Numbered from the stretch's first letter, positions 45,571-55,696 are shown. The stretch: 64,000 nucleotides of DNA from CAVSWT01 sp963731745 (GCA_963731745.1 CAVSWT010000012.1:124001-188000), one strand, 5' to 3'. Notes: generated by a model from the sequence alone, not told the origin. Program-made: numbers and translations.

Positions 45571-46286
45571 ACAATGCAGTTAAATTTACCCGGCAGGGAT
45601 TTATTGAAATAGAGGTTGATACATTCGAAGATCGCGAATTAGCAATTTGTAGAATAAAGGATTCTGGCGTTGGAATTTCTACAGAATATTTAGATCATTT
45701 ATTCAGGCCATTTAGTCAGGAAGATTTAAACATTGGGCGGTTTTTTGAGGGAAATGGTTTGGGCTTAGCATTAGCGAAGAGATACATAGAAAAGCAAGGC
45801 GGTTCGCTACTTGTGGATAGTATTAAAGGCGTTGGATCTACATTTTCATTCACACTGCCATTATCTGAAAACTTCAACAAGCCTGAAAAAGCAGACGAAA
45901 ATGAACCTGATGATAGAAAAAATATATTCATGCTTGATGACACCAATGAATCTTATGAATTATTAAATGCTTTCTTAAAAAATAAATTTAAAATACATCC
46001 AAAAAATTTCAGAGATTTTAAACTAGATGATCTTTCAGAAAATAATTTTGAATTTATTATTTTTGATGTTAATCAAAATCATTGGGAACAAGGAATTTTA
46101 ATTGTTCAGGATATTAAAAAGAATGATAAGTACAATCGTCCTGTAATTGTTATTTCGAGCGTATTTTCTGAGGATAGAATAAACGAGTTTCACAGCGCCG
46201 GGGCAAATAAATTCTTGGTAAAACCTTTCAATAAATCAACTCTACTAGAAGCTTTGGAACAAATTACTCCCAAATCAATTGAGTAA
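45534..46286 (+). CDS. PAS-domain hybrid histidine kinase, C-terminal part (ATPase and receiver)
   Basis: Continuation of the kinase above in another frame; the start at 45534 is not likely real. GHKL ATPase: NALNNLLNNAVKFT, IKDSGVGIS, LFRPFSQEDLNIGRFFEGNGLGLALAKRYIE (split across ~80 residues). Then a receiver-like domain (~135-245): IFMLDDTNESYELLNAF, phospho-acceptor candidate in FIIFDVNQNHWE, and LVKPFNKSTLLEAL. The pattern is that of a hybrid kinase passing phosphate to its own receiver. Confidence 0.85.
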   Translation: MQCVENALNNLLNNAVKFTRQGFIEIEVDTFEDRELAICRIKDSGVGISTEYLDHLFRPFSQEDLNIGRFFEGNGLGLALAKRYIEKQGGSLLVDSIKGVGSTFSFTLPLSENFNKPEKADENEPDDRKNIFMLDDTNESYELLNAFLKNKFKIHPKNFRDFKLDDLSENNFEFIIFDVNQNHWEQGILIVQDIKKNDKYNRPVIVISSVFSEDRINEFHSAGANKFLVKPFNKSTLLEALEQITPKSIE

Positions 46287-46433
46287 TTTTTATTTTAGTT
46301 GTACAAATTTAAATTAGTTAGCAGAAAATGAGAATAGTTTGTATTTACTAAATCTTGTTTGAAACTATAATCAATTGAAGAAAAACATTTTGAAAGAAAA
46401 ATAAATCAAAATTATCTGAAAGGGGGATAAGTT

Positions 46434-47078
46434 TTGAAAACACTATTCGAAATCTGGAAAGAAAAATTTACAAGCAAACAATTTCGCTATGAAAGTTTTG
46501 TAACTGTGATTTTATTGGTTACAACTCTTTCACTTTTTACACAATACCTGATATATAATGAAGGAAGAAATGGTGTTACTTTAGATGATCCGGTTCTTGC
46601 TTTATTCAATCCAATAAATACAAACTGGATAACATTCGGGTTAATTTATCTTTCAATTTTTGGAGCCGTAATATTATTTATTAAAACGCCGGACAGGTTA
46701 ATGTTTGCTTTTCAGGCTTACATTCTGCTTGTAATCGTAAGAACTTTTGCTATGTATTCCATTCCGTTAAATCCTCCTCATTCTGCCATTCCGCTTATCG
46801 ATCCGTTGGTTAAGCATTTGGGGACGGGTATTCAGTTAGATAAAGATTTATTTTTTTCAGGGCATACTGCCACTTTATTCTTATTATATTTAATTAACGA
46901 GAAGAAAATTCTTAAAAAAATATTTTTGATTTGCACAATTGCTGTCGGATTATCGGTTTTAGTTCAGCATAATCATTACACGGTGGACGTTATTTCAGCG
47001 CCGTTTTTTGCGTATGGAGTTTATAGGATTGTTTTAGCATTTAGGAATAAATTTATTATTCTTAACAAAAAATCTTAA
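46434..47078 (+). CDS. PAP2-type membrane phosphatase/transferase-like protein
   Basis: 214 aa with about six transmembrane helices. FFSGHTATLFLL and VQHNHYTVDVISAPFF match the conserved His motifs of the PAP2_C (sphingomyelin-synthase-like) family, enzymes that move or remove lipid head-group phosphates in the membrane. The substrate is unknown. The start is TTG at 46434, with AGGGGG seven bases upstream. Seven bp before the DUF454 gene, with which it probably forms an operon. Confidence 0.85.
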   Translation: MKTLFEIWKEKFTSKQFRYESFVTVILLVTTLSLFTQYLIYNEGRNGVTLDDPVLALFNPINTNWITFGLIYLSIFGAVILFIKTPDRLMFAFQAYILLVIVRTFAMYSIPLNPPHSAIPLIDPLVKHLGTGIQLDKDLFFSGHTATLFLLYLINEKKILKKIFLICTIAVGLSVLVQHNHYTVDVISAPFFAYGVYRIVLAFRNKFIILNKKS

Positions 47079-47085
47079 ATAAATT

Positions 47086-47292
47086 ATGCAATCATCAAAA
47101 AGTTTAACTGCTAAATTAATCTGGTTTACTTTTGGAATTATCTTTTTACTTTTAGGGTTAGTGGGAATATTATTTCCAATTATTCCGGGATTTTTATTTT
47201 TAATTCCGGCATTTTATTGTTTTGCAAAGGCATCATCAAAAATTCATGACGTTTTGAAACGAAACAGATTTATCGGCAAATATTTTTTATAA
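47086..47292 (+). CDS. DUF454-like (YbaN family) small membrane protein
   Basis: 68 aa with two transmembrane helices. It matches the short DUF454 pattern: FGIIFLLLGLVGILFPIIPG followed by LIPAFYCFAKASSKIHDVL and a C-terminal RFIGKYF. Function unknown for the family. It is somewhat shorter than YbaN at its C-terminus. It follows the PAP2-type gene closely. Confidence 0.8.
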   Translation: MQSSKSLTAKLIWFTFGIIFLLLGLVGILFPIIPGFLFLIPAFYCFAKASSKIHDVLKRNRFIGKYFL

Positions 47293-47337
47293 CTTAACTT
47301 CGAGTTAATTATTTATAGAATGTGGAAGGCAAGAAAT

Positions 47338-47676
47338 ATGAATAATGAAAATAAGGAGGAGATTGAAGGGATAACAAATTTTATCTCCAATGAGTTCAAT
47401 ATTTCAGGAATTAATTCAGTTCTTTCTTCAGAAGATTTAAATTCACTCCAACAATTAAAAGAATATCTCACTAAAAAAATCTCGGAATTAATGGATAATA
47501 ATTTTGACAAACTCGTAAATACTTTGTACAGAATTGATGTAAGTGAGCAGAAACTTCAGGAGGCATTTTCAGATAAGAATAAACAGATTCTTCCTGAAAC
47601 AATTGCGGGGCTCATAATAGAAAGGCAGCTTCAAAAGATTGAACTCAGGAAAAAATATAAAGAGGGAAAGCTCTAA
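47338..47676 (+). CDS. Conserved-looking hypothetical protein, 112 aa
   Basis: Function unknown. A soluble, mainly helical protein. NFDKLVNTLYRIDVSEQKLQ resembles a segment I recall from short Bacteroidota hypothetical proteins, followed by LIIERQLQKIELRKKYKEG. The start is set at ATG 47338, because GGAAGG lies eight bases upstream; an in-frame ATG at 47320 has no RBS. Confidence 0.65.
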   Translation: MNNENKEEIEGITNFISNEFNISGINSVLSSEDLNSLQQLKEYLTKKISELMDNNFDKLVNTLYRIDVSEQKLQEAFSDKNKQILPETIAGLIIERQLQKIELRKKYKEGKL

Positions 47677-48072
47677 AGTATTTTCAACTTGCTTTAAGAT
47701 AAGCTCACGAAGCAATTACTACATGTATATTTTCCCTTTATAAAAATCTATTTTCAAACCGCAAAGAAATTTTATTTAAAACCTTAAAAAAATGCATAAA
47801 TTGTAGCCATGAAAATCAAATCGTGCATTTCATTTCAGCACAGTTATTGATAATTAATAGTAGTCACCAATTTTCAAAAAACTCTAATGCTCAGCTTCAA
47901 AAAAGATCATAAAGAACTCGGTTTTAATTTAAAATTTTTAACAGATGTTTTTAATTGAAATGGGATGAATTTAAATTTAAGAAATAGTAACTTTTAGCGC
48001 TTTTAATTATTAAATTCAATAACTAACTTGTTTCCACTGCTATAAAATAAGTCAAAAGTAAAAGGATGCATC
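47677..48072. other. Intergenic stretch, no gene seen
   Basis: About 400 bp of AT-rich sequence before the coiled-coil gene. I see no open frame with an RBS (the longest plausible one is 23 codons), no strong hairpin and no tandem repeat. AAAGGATG just upstream serves as the RBS region of the gene at 48073. Confidence 0.55.
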
Positions 48073-51000
48073 ATGGGATTATTTAATTCAAAAGAATTGG
48101 AAAAACTTAGATCAGAAAATGAAGATCTAAAATCTAAGTTTCATTACATGTATGAAAAAGAGGAAACGAGTAAACGCCTTGATGAAATGCTGCGAAAAAG
48201 AAGAGGAGAACTTTCCCAAATCTACGAAGAGAAAAAATCCGTTCTGCTTGAAATTGAAACTATTAAAGATGAGTCAGAACAAAGACGTGAGCAGCTCCAG
48301 GAATTAAATCAACGAGTTTCTGAATTGTATGAGATGAAAGAAGAACTTCAGAATACAATTCTCACTTTTTCTGACAGAGCAAATTCCATTAGCAACAATT
48401 CAACAGAAACACCGAAATTAGACGAAGAAGCTTTAAATAAACTTCACCAGGCAAATGAAAAATTGAACTCGCTTGACTCTAAAAGTAAATTGCTCGAACA
48501 AGAACAAAAAGACATTGAAAACTATATTCAGGAATTAAAACAAAATATAGAGCAGCTAAATAAAAAGGAATTAGATATTGAAGAAAAGGAAGATAAAAAA
48601 AGAAAAGAAGTACAAGATTTAGAAGAACAAAAACAGAAGCTTATTAAGGAAAACCGGGAATTTCAAAAAAGACTTACGAATGTAAGTTCAAAAGTGGCTG
48701 CATTAGAAAAGGAAGAAGATATTTTAAGAAATTCAATTGATGTTAAAGTCCGTAAGATGGATGAGATAACAAAAAGTTTGAGAATGCTGGAAAATGCAAA
48801 AGTTGAAGACAAGGAAAAACTTGCATTGCTTAAAAGTGAAGAACAAGAATTGAAAGATAAATTGTCAGAGTTAAGGAAAGAAGAATCTTCTGTTAGAGAT
48901 AAATTGAGTTCTGAAACAGAAAGATATTCTAACTTAGAAAAAGAGATAAATTTAATTGAAGTTAAATATGAAGAACAAAATAATGGATTAAAAAACTTAC
49001 AGAGTGAAGAAGAAAATTTATTAAAGTCTATTGATGCAAAGAACGGTGAAATTGAATCGATGAATGAAACTTTGAAGAATCTTCAGAATGCAAATGAAAT
49101 AGATGAAAAGAAATTAGCGGAGTTAAAAGAAAATGAAGTTCGTCTCACTAATAAAATTACTGCTTTAGAAGATGATCATAAGAAATTATTAAGTGAAAAC
49201 GAAATTGAATCTAACCGGTCAATGGAAATAAAAAGAGATCTAGAAAAACTTGTGAATGATGTTAATGAGCATTCCTCAAAGTTAAAAAGTTTAATTAATG
49301 AGGAAGAGAAATTACAAAGCGATATGTCAGAGAAGCAGGCAATGATTCAAGATATTAATAAAAATCTTGATAAACTGAAAAAAATAAATATAGAAGACAC
49401 GGAAAGGCTAAATGTATTAAAACTTCATCAGAATGAACTGACAAATAAAATTGCTTCATTGGAAAAAGAAGAAGAAGAATTGAAGCATAAAAATGATTTA
49501 GAAAATAAGAAAAATTTAGAAATTAAGAATGAATTAAATAAGCTTAACTCAAATTACGACGAGCAGAAAGCATTATTTTCCAATCTTGAAGAAGAAATAA
49601 AATCAATAATTAAGAAATATGAGGAACAAAATAATAAACTTAATAAACTTAAAGATGAAGAAACAAAGCTAACTGAATCAATAAATGATAAGAATGAAAA
49701 GATAAACGAATTAAATCTGAACTTGAATCACATTCAGAAGGTAAATGAAACTGATTCTCAAAAGCTTTCAGAAATAAAACAAAATGAAAGTGAACTGATT
49801 AATAAAGTTGCAGAATTAAAAAATCAGCATGAACGATTATTAAATGAAAATCAATCTGAAATCAGACGTTCCTCTGAAATTAAAGAAGAACTTGAGGTAA
49901 TTGAGTCTCAAATTCGTGAGAAGAATTTTAAGCTGCAAGGATTGGAAGAAGAAGAGAAAAAATTATCAAATGCAGTTTCTGAAAAACAGTCTGCAATTGA
50001 TGAAATAAATTCCAATTTAAATTCCTTGAATCAAGCAAGCTTAAAAGATTCGGAAAGGCTTAATCAATTAAAGGGACAGGAAGAAGAGATTGTCAAAAGA
50101 ATTTCTGTTTTAGAAAAAGAAGAACAAGAGTTAAAACAGAGAAATGAATTAGAGCAAAAGAAAAATATAGATATTAAAAATGAATTGGATAACCTCAATT
50201 CAAATTACAATGAGCAAAAAGAAATATATTCAAACCTCCAACATGAAATAAAAGCTATAAAAGAAAAGTGCGATGACCAAAGCAGCAGCCTTAATCAGCT
50301 TAAAAGTGAAGAAGAAAATTTAATTAGTTCTATTCATAATAAGAATGAACAGATTAATATATTAAATAATGAATTAAGCAATTTACAAAAAACACGTGAA
50401 GCTGATGGACAAAAATTATCTTCATTGAAAGAAGAAGAAACTAATCTTATAAACAAAGTATCTGAACTAAAAAACGAACACGAGAGTTTAGTAATTGCGA
50501 ATGAATCGGAAGTTAAACGTTCTTCTGAAATTAAAAATGAGCTTGAATCAATTACAACGCAGGTAAACCAGCAAGCGGCGAAGTTGACTGAATTACAGAA
50601 CGAGGAAGAAAATATAAGAGTTGATATTTCAGAAAAGCAAGTTTTGATTCAAGATATTACTAACAATCTGGATTCGCTGAAGAAAATTAGTTTTGAAGAT
50701 ACTGAAAGACTTAATGTATTAAAGCAGCATCAGAATGAATTGGTCAATCGAATTTCTGTATTGCAAAAAGATGAAGAAGAATTGAAACAGAAAAATGAGT
50801 TGGAAAAAAATAAAACTTTTGAAATTAGAAAAGAGTTGGATGGACTTGCTGCTAGCTACAACGAGCAAAAAACTAAATTAAATGATCTTCACAAAGAGGA
50901 AAAAGATATAATCCAGCGTGTAGCTGCTTTGCATGAAGTTGAGCAGGAGCTGAAAGAACATTTCGATGAAGGAAACACAGTAGTAAGTGAAAATAGGAAA

Positions 51001-51483
51001 AGGCTTGAAGATCTTCATCATGAAATTTCAATTCATGAACAAAAGATCGAAACTTTAAAAAGTGAAGAACAATCTATACTTGATAAAATTAAAAAATTAA
51101 ATACTGAAGAAAATAATTTCAGGCAAATCTATGAAGAGAAGAAAAATATAATTGAACAAATTCAGCAAAATCTTCTGTTCCTTGAGGATGAGACTGAGAG
51201 AACGAAACAAAATTTGATATCACTTAGTGAACAAGAAAAAGTGATAACCAATAAAATTACTTTCTTGAATAATGAAGAACATGTTTTAAATTCCAAAGTA
51301 GAAAACGAAAAGTTAAAGCTTGAAGAAGTTCAATCCGGACTGCAAACATTATTAAGTGAACAAGAAACTGTAAAAAATAGGATAGATCAATTAAAATCTG
51401 AAGAAGAATCATTAACTCAAAAAATTCCAGTTCTTCATCAGGAAGAATACAGGCTTAAGGAAGCAATTGCAGTCAACAAATAA
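48073..51483 (+). CDS. Very long coiled-coil protein, N-terminal part before a frameshift
   Basis: 1136 aa, almost entirely heptad-patterned coiled coil rich in Glu, Lys, Leu, Asn and Ser, with no signal peptide or membrane helix and no Walker motifs, so not an SMC ATPase. The first ~60 residues are less repetitive. Residues ~298-948 are three tandem copies of a 217-residue unit (see the repeat entry). The frame ends at 51481-51483, but the coiled coil goes on in the next frame (51467-52846); dropping one base near 51467-51482 joins them into about 1590 aa. Likely a cytoplasmic scaffold or filament; its partner is unknown. No operon neighbours within 200 bp. Confidence 0.82.
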   Translation: MGLFNSKELEKLRSENEDLKSKFHYMYEKEETSKRLDEMLRKRRGELSQIYEEKKSVLLEIETIKDESEQRREQLQELNQRVSELYEMKEELQNTILTFSDRANSISNNSTETPKLDEEALNKLHQANEKLNSLDSKSKLLEQEQKDIENYIQELKQNIEQLNKKELDIEEKEDKKRKEVQDLEEQKQKLIKENREFQKRLTNVSSKVAALEKEEDILRNSIDVKVRKMDEITKSLRMLENAKVEDKEKLALLKSEEQELKDKLSELRKEESSVRDKLSSETERYSNLEKEINLIEVKYEEQNNGLKNLQSEEENLLKSIDAKNGEIESMNETLKNLQNANEIDEKKLAELKENEVRLTNKITALEDDHKKLLSENEIESNRSMEIKRDLEKLVNDVNEHSSKLKSLINEEEKLQSDMSEKQAMIQDINKNLDKLKKINIEDTERLNVLKLHQNELTNKIASLEKEEEELKHKNDLENKKNLEIKNELNKLNSNYDEQKALFSNLEEEIKSIIKKYEEQNNKLNKLKDEETKLTESINDKNEKINELNLNLNHIQKVNETDSQKLSEIKQNESELINKVAELKNQHERLLNENQSEIRRSSEIKEELEVIESQIREKNFKLQGLEEEEKKLSNAVSEKQSAIDEINSNLNSLNQASLKDSERLNQLKGQEEEIVKRISVLEKEEQELKQRNELEQKKNIDIKNELDNLNSNYNEQKEIYSNLQHEIKAIKEKCDDQSSSLNQLKSEEENLISSIHNKNEQINILNNELSNLQKTREADGQKLSSLKEEETNLINKVSELKNEHESLVIANESEVKRSSEIKNELESITTQVNQQAAKLTELQNEEENIRVDISEKQVLIQDITNNLDSLKKISFEDTERLNVLKQHQNELVNRISVLQKDEEELKQKNELEKNKTFEIRKELDGLAASYNEQKTKLNDLHKEEKDIIQRVAALHEVEQELKEHFDEGNTVVSENRKRLEDLHHEISIHEQKIETLKSEEQSILDKIKKLNTEENNFRQIYEEKKNIIEQIQQNLLFLEDETERTKQNLISLSEQEKVITNKITFLNNEEHVLNSKVENEKLKLEEVQSGLQTLLSEQETVKNRIDQLKSEEESLTQKIPVLHQEEYRLKEAIAVNK
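48964..50916 (+). repeat. Three tandem 651-bp (217-residue) units in the coiled-coil gene
   Basis: Units start at 48964, 49615 and 50266 (KYEEQNN, KYEEQNN, KCDDQSS). Matching landmarks NLQNANEID, HIQKVNETD and NLQKTREAD are exactly 651 bp apart (49081, 49732, 50383). 217 residues are 31 heptads. Within each unit a sub-repeat (DEKKLAELKENEVRLTNKI versus DTERLNVLKLHQNELTNKI) recurs 98 residues on, which is 14 heptads. Confidence 0.85.
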
Positions 51484-52846
51484 TAAGTTTGCTGAGGTTA
51501 CACAAAGCCTAAATATCCTTGAATCTGAATACGGGGAAATGAATAAAAAAGTTGTTTCACTTAAAGACGATGAAGATATAATTAAAGGGAGAATTCAATT
51601 TTTATTAAATGAAGAGAAGGGAAAAATAAACCTTCTTAAGCAGCTTGATAATTCTATCTCCGAAAAAGAATCTGGGCGAATGGGATTATATAAAAAATCT
51701 TCTGATATAGAAAATGAACTGAATGAAAAGAAAAACCAAATATTAAAAGTAAAAGAAGAATATGAAAAAGTTCTGAGTGATATAAATGAAAAGAGAAAAG
51801 AATATTATTCAGTTGACGAAGATTTAACTTTAAAGGAACAGAAAGTATCTAGAATTAATTTAGAATTAAAAGAATTGAGTGAAAAGTCTGATGAATTAAA
51901 AAATCAAGCTGAAAGTTTAGAGAGGAAACGGGACGAATTAATAAGCAGCTTATCAGAGGAACGTGAAAAAGCAGAGCAGCTAAAAAGTGAAAACGAAAAG
52001 ATACAAGAATTGCTATCTCTGCATGAGCAAAGGAAAAAAGAGATTGAAAATGGAAACAATGATTTAGAGGGTAAGTTCACGAAAATGTTTCAGAAATATA
52101 ACAATGAGCTTAATGAGATAAATAGAAAAAGAAGCATACTTGAGCAAGTTGTAAACAAAAAAGAAAAAGAAATTGATGAGAAAGAACAGACCCTTAATGA
52201 AAAATTGACCGCACTTGAGGAAACCGAGAGAACCTTAAATGTTAAGCAAGCGGAAATTGAAGCGGTTGAACAAATGTTATTAAGTATTGATGAACAGAAA
52301 GAACAAATAAAGAATGAGCTGATAAAAATTGATGAGGAATCAATTGAGAGAAAGAGTTATAACAGTGAAATTAAATTAGAGACTGAGTTACTGTTAAAAA
52401 AGAAAGCCACGCTTGAAAAAGTTATGCATGAATTGCTGAATATGATGAACCGCAGTTTTGCCGCTTCTAAAGATAAAAAAGAAAAGCTGGAAAATGATAT
52501 TCTTATTTATGATGAAGAACTTCAGCATAGAAGAGACAAAATTTCTGATGCTATGCAGGAATATGTTGAGCTGCAATCTTCCATAAAATCTGTTAAAGTA
52601 GAATTTGAAGAAAGTAAATCAAGTGTTGCCAAGCTGCTTGCCATGAGAAAAAAACTACAGTCGGAAATATCAAAACATCAAATAGTGCTTCAGAGATATC
52701 AGAAGATAAGGGAGAAAATCAAATCTGATCAAATGGCAGGCAAAGATGAAAGCAATGAACTGAACAGCGAAATAGATACAAATAAAGAGGAAATAAAAAA
52801 TTCTCAAGAAGCAGATAAAAAGAATGCTCAGATTTATAAGCTTTAA
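51467..52846 (+). CDS. Very long coiled-coil protein, C-terminal part
   Basis: 459 aa continuing the same coiled coil, from a nominal TTG at 51467 that overlaps the preceding frame by 17 bp. After about 410 residues of heptads (ELNEIN..., EKEIDEKEQTLNEKL) the last ~45 residues (MAGKDESNELNSEIDTNKEE) are polar and less ordered. No RBS, so it is more likely the 3' part of one gene than a separate one; translational coupling of two genes is the alternative. Confidence 0.75.
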   Translation: MQSTNNKFAEVTQSLNILESEYGEMNKKVVSLKDDEDIIKGRIQFLLNEEKGKINLLKQLDNSISEKESGRMGLYKKSSDIENELNEKKNQILKVKEEYEKVLSDINEKRKEYYSVDEDLTLKEQKVSRINLELKELSEKSDELKNQAESLERKRDELISSLSEEREKAEQLKSENEKIQELLSLHEQRKKEIENGNNDLEGKFTKMFQKYNNELNEINRKRSILEQVVNKKEKEIDEKEQTLNEKLTALEETERTLNVKQAEIEAVEQMLLSIDEQKEQIKNELIKIDEESIERKSYNSEIKLETELLLKKKATLEKVMHELLNMMNRSFAASKDKKEKLENDILIYDEELQHRRDKISDAMQEYVELQSSIKSVKVEFEESKSSVAKLLAMRKKLQSEISKHQIVLQRYQKIREKIKSDQMAGKDESNELNSEIDTNKEEIKNSQEADKKNAQIYKL

Positions 52847-53018
52847 ATATTTGTAATAAAATTAATTTTTCTCTCTCAAGAACCTAGAAATATTTATTTT
52901 AAAATTATACCAAGTTTTGGGGAAACTTAGAATATTTTTAAGTTAATTGTTATAATTAAAAATAAATTTACCCATCGTTAAAAATTTTATAATTATTCTA
53001 TTTTAAAATGAGGGACAA

Positions 53019-54425
53019 ATGAACTTTAAATTAGATCATCCTATTGTATACAAAAAATTAGCAAATTTTAAGTCGTTATTAATTTTATTCCTCGTGCTAT
53101 TTTATCCTGCTAAGGATTTAGTAGCACAATCAAATATAGTTTCAGTAAACCATCCTGAATGGTGTTATAATAAAACTATATATGAAGTTAATATCAGACA
53201 GTATACCGCCAGCGGAACTTTTAAAGAATTTGAATCTCAATTACCGAGGCTTAAAAAAATGGGTGTTGGAATATTATGGCTAATGCCCATAAATCCTATC
53301 GGAGAGAAAAATAGAAAAGGGACCCTTGGCAGTTACTATTCAGTTAAAGATTATTTAGGTGTGAACCCAGAGTTTGGCTCCATAGATGATTTTAAATCTT
53401 TAGTAAATGAAATTCATAAACTGGGAATGCACGTAATTATAGACTGGGTTGCTAATCATACTGCCTGGGATAATAGGCTAGCTATAGATCATCCTGAATG
53501 GTATACAAAAGATTCACTTGGAAATTTTGTTTCTCCGGTGCCGGATTGGCATGATGTCATCGACTTAAATTATTCTAATATTGAATTACGACGGTACATG
53601 ATAAATGCCTTAAAATATTGGGTTAAGGAATGTGATATTGATGGCTATAGATGTGACGTTGCTAGTATGGTTCCCACGGATTTTTGGATTGATGCCAGGA
53701 AAGAACTGGATAATTTAAAACCTGTATTTATGCTTGCGGAATCAGATGATCCGGCTTTACATCAAGCTTTTGACATGACATACGACTGGCGTGTCTATTC
53801 AACTTTAAACGATATTGTATCCGGGAAGAAAAATCTTGACTCACTAAAATTAGTTTTTAAAAATGATGAAAATAATTTTTCTAAAGATGCAATACGCATG
53901 CAATTCACAACCAACCATGATGAAAACTCATGGCACGGAACAGCTATAAAAAGATTGGACGGTGCTGTAGATGCATTCTCGGCTTTTACTTTTGTTATAC
54001 CTGGTATGCCATTAATTTACAACGGCCAGGAAGCCGGAATTAATAAAAGTCTGGATTTTTTTGAAAAGGATACAATCGATTGGTCAGATTTAAAATATGA
54101 AAAATTTTATAAGACTTTAATTGAGCTGAAGAAAAATAACAAAGCACTTTTATGCGGCTCCCGCGGCGGTGATTTAGAAGTTTTGAATTATAATGTTGAA
54201 GACACAACAATGAAACAGAAGGTTGTATTCCCTTTCATTAGAGAAAAAGCCGGAGATGAAGTATTTGCAATTTTTAATTTTTCGGACAGGGAACAAAAGA
54301 TTAAGATTAAGAGCGATAAAGTAAATGGAGAATATAAAAATTTATTTTCAGGCTCAATTTCTCAGTTTAATAATTTTGCTGATTTTGTTTTACCGCCCTG
54401 GGGTTTTGAAATTTATACTAAATGA
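53019..54425 (+). CDS. Secreted alpha-amylase family (GH13) glycosidase
   Basis: 468 aa. An N-terminal signal/anchor (core LLILFLVLFYPAKDLVAQ) is followed by a GH13 barrel: YEVNIRQYTASGTF, GVGILWLMPINPIG, HVIIDWVANHT, nucleophile region DGYRCDVASM (Asp213), acid/base in MLAESDD (Glu ~243) and FTTNHDENSW with the third Asp. All three catalytic acids are present. A short C-terminal beta domain ends with PPWGFEIYTK. It should cut alpha-glucans outside the inner membrane. GAGGGA precedes the ATG. No sugar importer or HTCS lies next to it. Confidence 0.94.
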   Translation: MNFKLDHPIVYKKLANFKSLLILFLVLFYPAKDLVAQSNIVSVNHPEWCYNKTIYEVNIRQYTASGTFKEFESQLPRLKKMGVGILWLMPINPIGEKNRKGTLGSYYSVKDYLGVNPEFGSIDDFKSLVNEIHKLGMHVIIDWVANHTAWDNRLAIDHPEWYTKDSLGNFVSPVPDWHDVIDLNYSNIELRRYMINALKYWVKECDIDGYRCDVASMVPTDFWIDARKELDNLKPVFMLAESDDPALHQAFDMTYDWRVYSTLNDIVSGKKNLDSLKLVFKNDENNFSKDAIRMQFTTNHDENSWHGTAIKRLDGAVDAFSAFTFVIPGMPLIYNGQEAGINKSLDFFEKDTIDWSDLKYEKFYKTLIELKKNNKALLCGSRGGDLEVLNYNVEDTTMKQKVVFPFIREKAGDEVFAIFNFSDREQKIKIKSDKVNGEYKNLFSGSISQFNNFADFVLPPWGFEIYTK

Positions 54426-54429
54426 TTGG

Positions 54430-54460
54430 CAGATACTATCTATTAATCAGATAGTATCTG
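54430..54460. terminator. Hairpin between convergent amylase and barrel genes
   Basis: Perfect 12-bp stem CAGATACTATCT / AGATAGTATCTG with a seven-base loop, starting five bases after the amylase stop. There is no strong T-run (ATAAATAATATTTT on the plus strand). It probably serves as a two-way terminator. Confidence 0.6.
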
Positions 54461-54487
54461 ATAAATAATATTTTAAAAAATTATTAA

Positions 54488-55696
54488 TCATAAATAAAAA
54501 TTTGATAAATTGATTGAAATTCCTGATAAGTAAAAAGGGATTCCTATGCTCTGGAAGATAGAAGCTGTTGAATATTTAATTTCTAAATGATTTGTAATAA
54601 ACTTTATAGTTTCATTTTCTAGTTGTGCACTTAAAAATTTGAAAATCCCTTTTGTACTGAAAACTAACCCATCATTTTTCATAACATTCGGATAACCCCT
54701 TCCATTATATGAGCCTTGTAAGATCGATACGGTTTCAATAAAGCTTATTTCATTTGCTTTGTGCACTAACACTTTATTATCAGCTTTTAGTAGAAATAAA
54801 TTTTTACCAATGTTTATGTCTCCTAATAATCCTTGATAAGATATACCGTCATCATTACGGGAGATTAAAATATCATCAACCTCTAAAATTAATTTATAAT
54901 TAATAAGGTTAATTGAAATAGCATCTGTTTTAAAATTAAAACCTAAATCAAAAGTATGTCCCAGTCTGGCTGTTAATGGAAGCGGATCCTTTTGTGCTGG
55001 ATCGATAAAAGAAACTTCATCTCCAATATTTGAACGCGAGTAACCAATATTGTAATTGAATTCAGGGTAAAGTTTATCGCCAGAAGGAAAATTGAATGAA
55101 TAATTGCCTGCAATTAATTTCAAAACTGGGACCGTTAGTAAAACTCCATAATCAAATGCATTTGCTTTTGTTGTATATTCTTCAATTTGATTATCCATCG
55201 AATATCCTTTAAAATTAGAACGAATATTTTTATAAGTAATTCCTAATGATAGGGTTAGAAAGTAGTTAATAGATGCCCCAAATCCATATGCGTTAAAAGA
55301 ATCATAGTTGTCAAAACTATAATAATTAAATTTGCTGTGAATAAATCCTGCACCTATAGAAACATTTAATCCATTTAACTGATTCTTTAAATTATAGCCA
55401 AAGTTTATTCCGTAGTTATTGTATTTTAATTGATCATAGTTAAGCCAATGTGTGCTTCCAGGATATGATTGAATTGCGAGGTTATTATTTTGCCCGAATT
55501 GCCCCAGATTTGCTGGATTATAATAGAAACCGAGCGGGTCATCACTTGGAAACGATACTCCGGTTAATCCTAAACCATTTGATTCTGGAGAGGGTGAAAA
55601 TGATAAGAATGGTAATCCAGCTTCTCCTTGGGCAAAAGATTCAAACGAAAAAATAAGAAGAAGAGAAAAACCGAAAACGCTTATTGAACTTTTCAT
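54488..55696 (-). CDS. Outer-membrane beta-barrel protein, PorV/FadL-like
   Basis: 402 aa. The signal peptide ends ESFAQ. The mature N-terminus, GLPFLSFSPSPESNGLG followed by DPLGFYYNPANLGQ, is the pattern of PorV-like and related barrel proteins in Bacteroidota and Ignavibacteria. The rest is alternating beta strands, and the last residue region (ISINLSNFYL) ends in an aromatic-rich strand, as outer-membrane barrels do. PorV proper is part of the T9SS attachment complex; whether this is that protein or a paralogue cannot be decided here. 24 bp downstream of the lipoprotein gene on the same strand. Confidence 0.8.
   Translation of the reverse strand: MKSSISVFGFSLLLIFSFESFAQGEAGLPFLSFSPSPESNGLGLTGVSFPSDDPLGFYYNPANLGQFGQNNNLAIQSYPGSTHWLNYDQLKYNNYGINFGYNLKNQLNGLNVSIGAGFIHSKFNYYSFDNYDSFNAYGFGASINYFLTLSLGITYKNIRSNFKGYSMDNQIEEYTTKANAFDYGVLLTVPVLKLIAGNYSFNFPSGDKLYPEFNYNIGYSRSNIGDEVSFIDPAQKDPLPLTARLGHTFDLGFNFKTDAISINLINYKLILEVDDILISRNDDGISYQGLLGDINIGKNLFLLKADNKVLVHKANEISFIETVSILQGSYNGRGYPNVMKNDGLVFSTKGIFKFLSAQLENETIKFITNHLEIKYSTASIFQSIGIPFYLSGISINLSNFYL

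Noticed and set aside
47880..47960. 23-codon frame in the gap before the coiled-coil gene
   Set aside because: No RBS and no recognisable feature; length is within chance.
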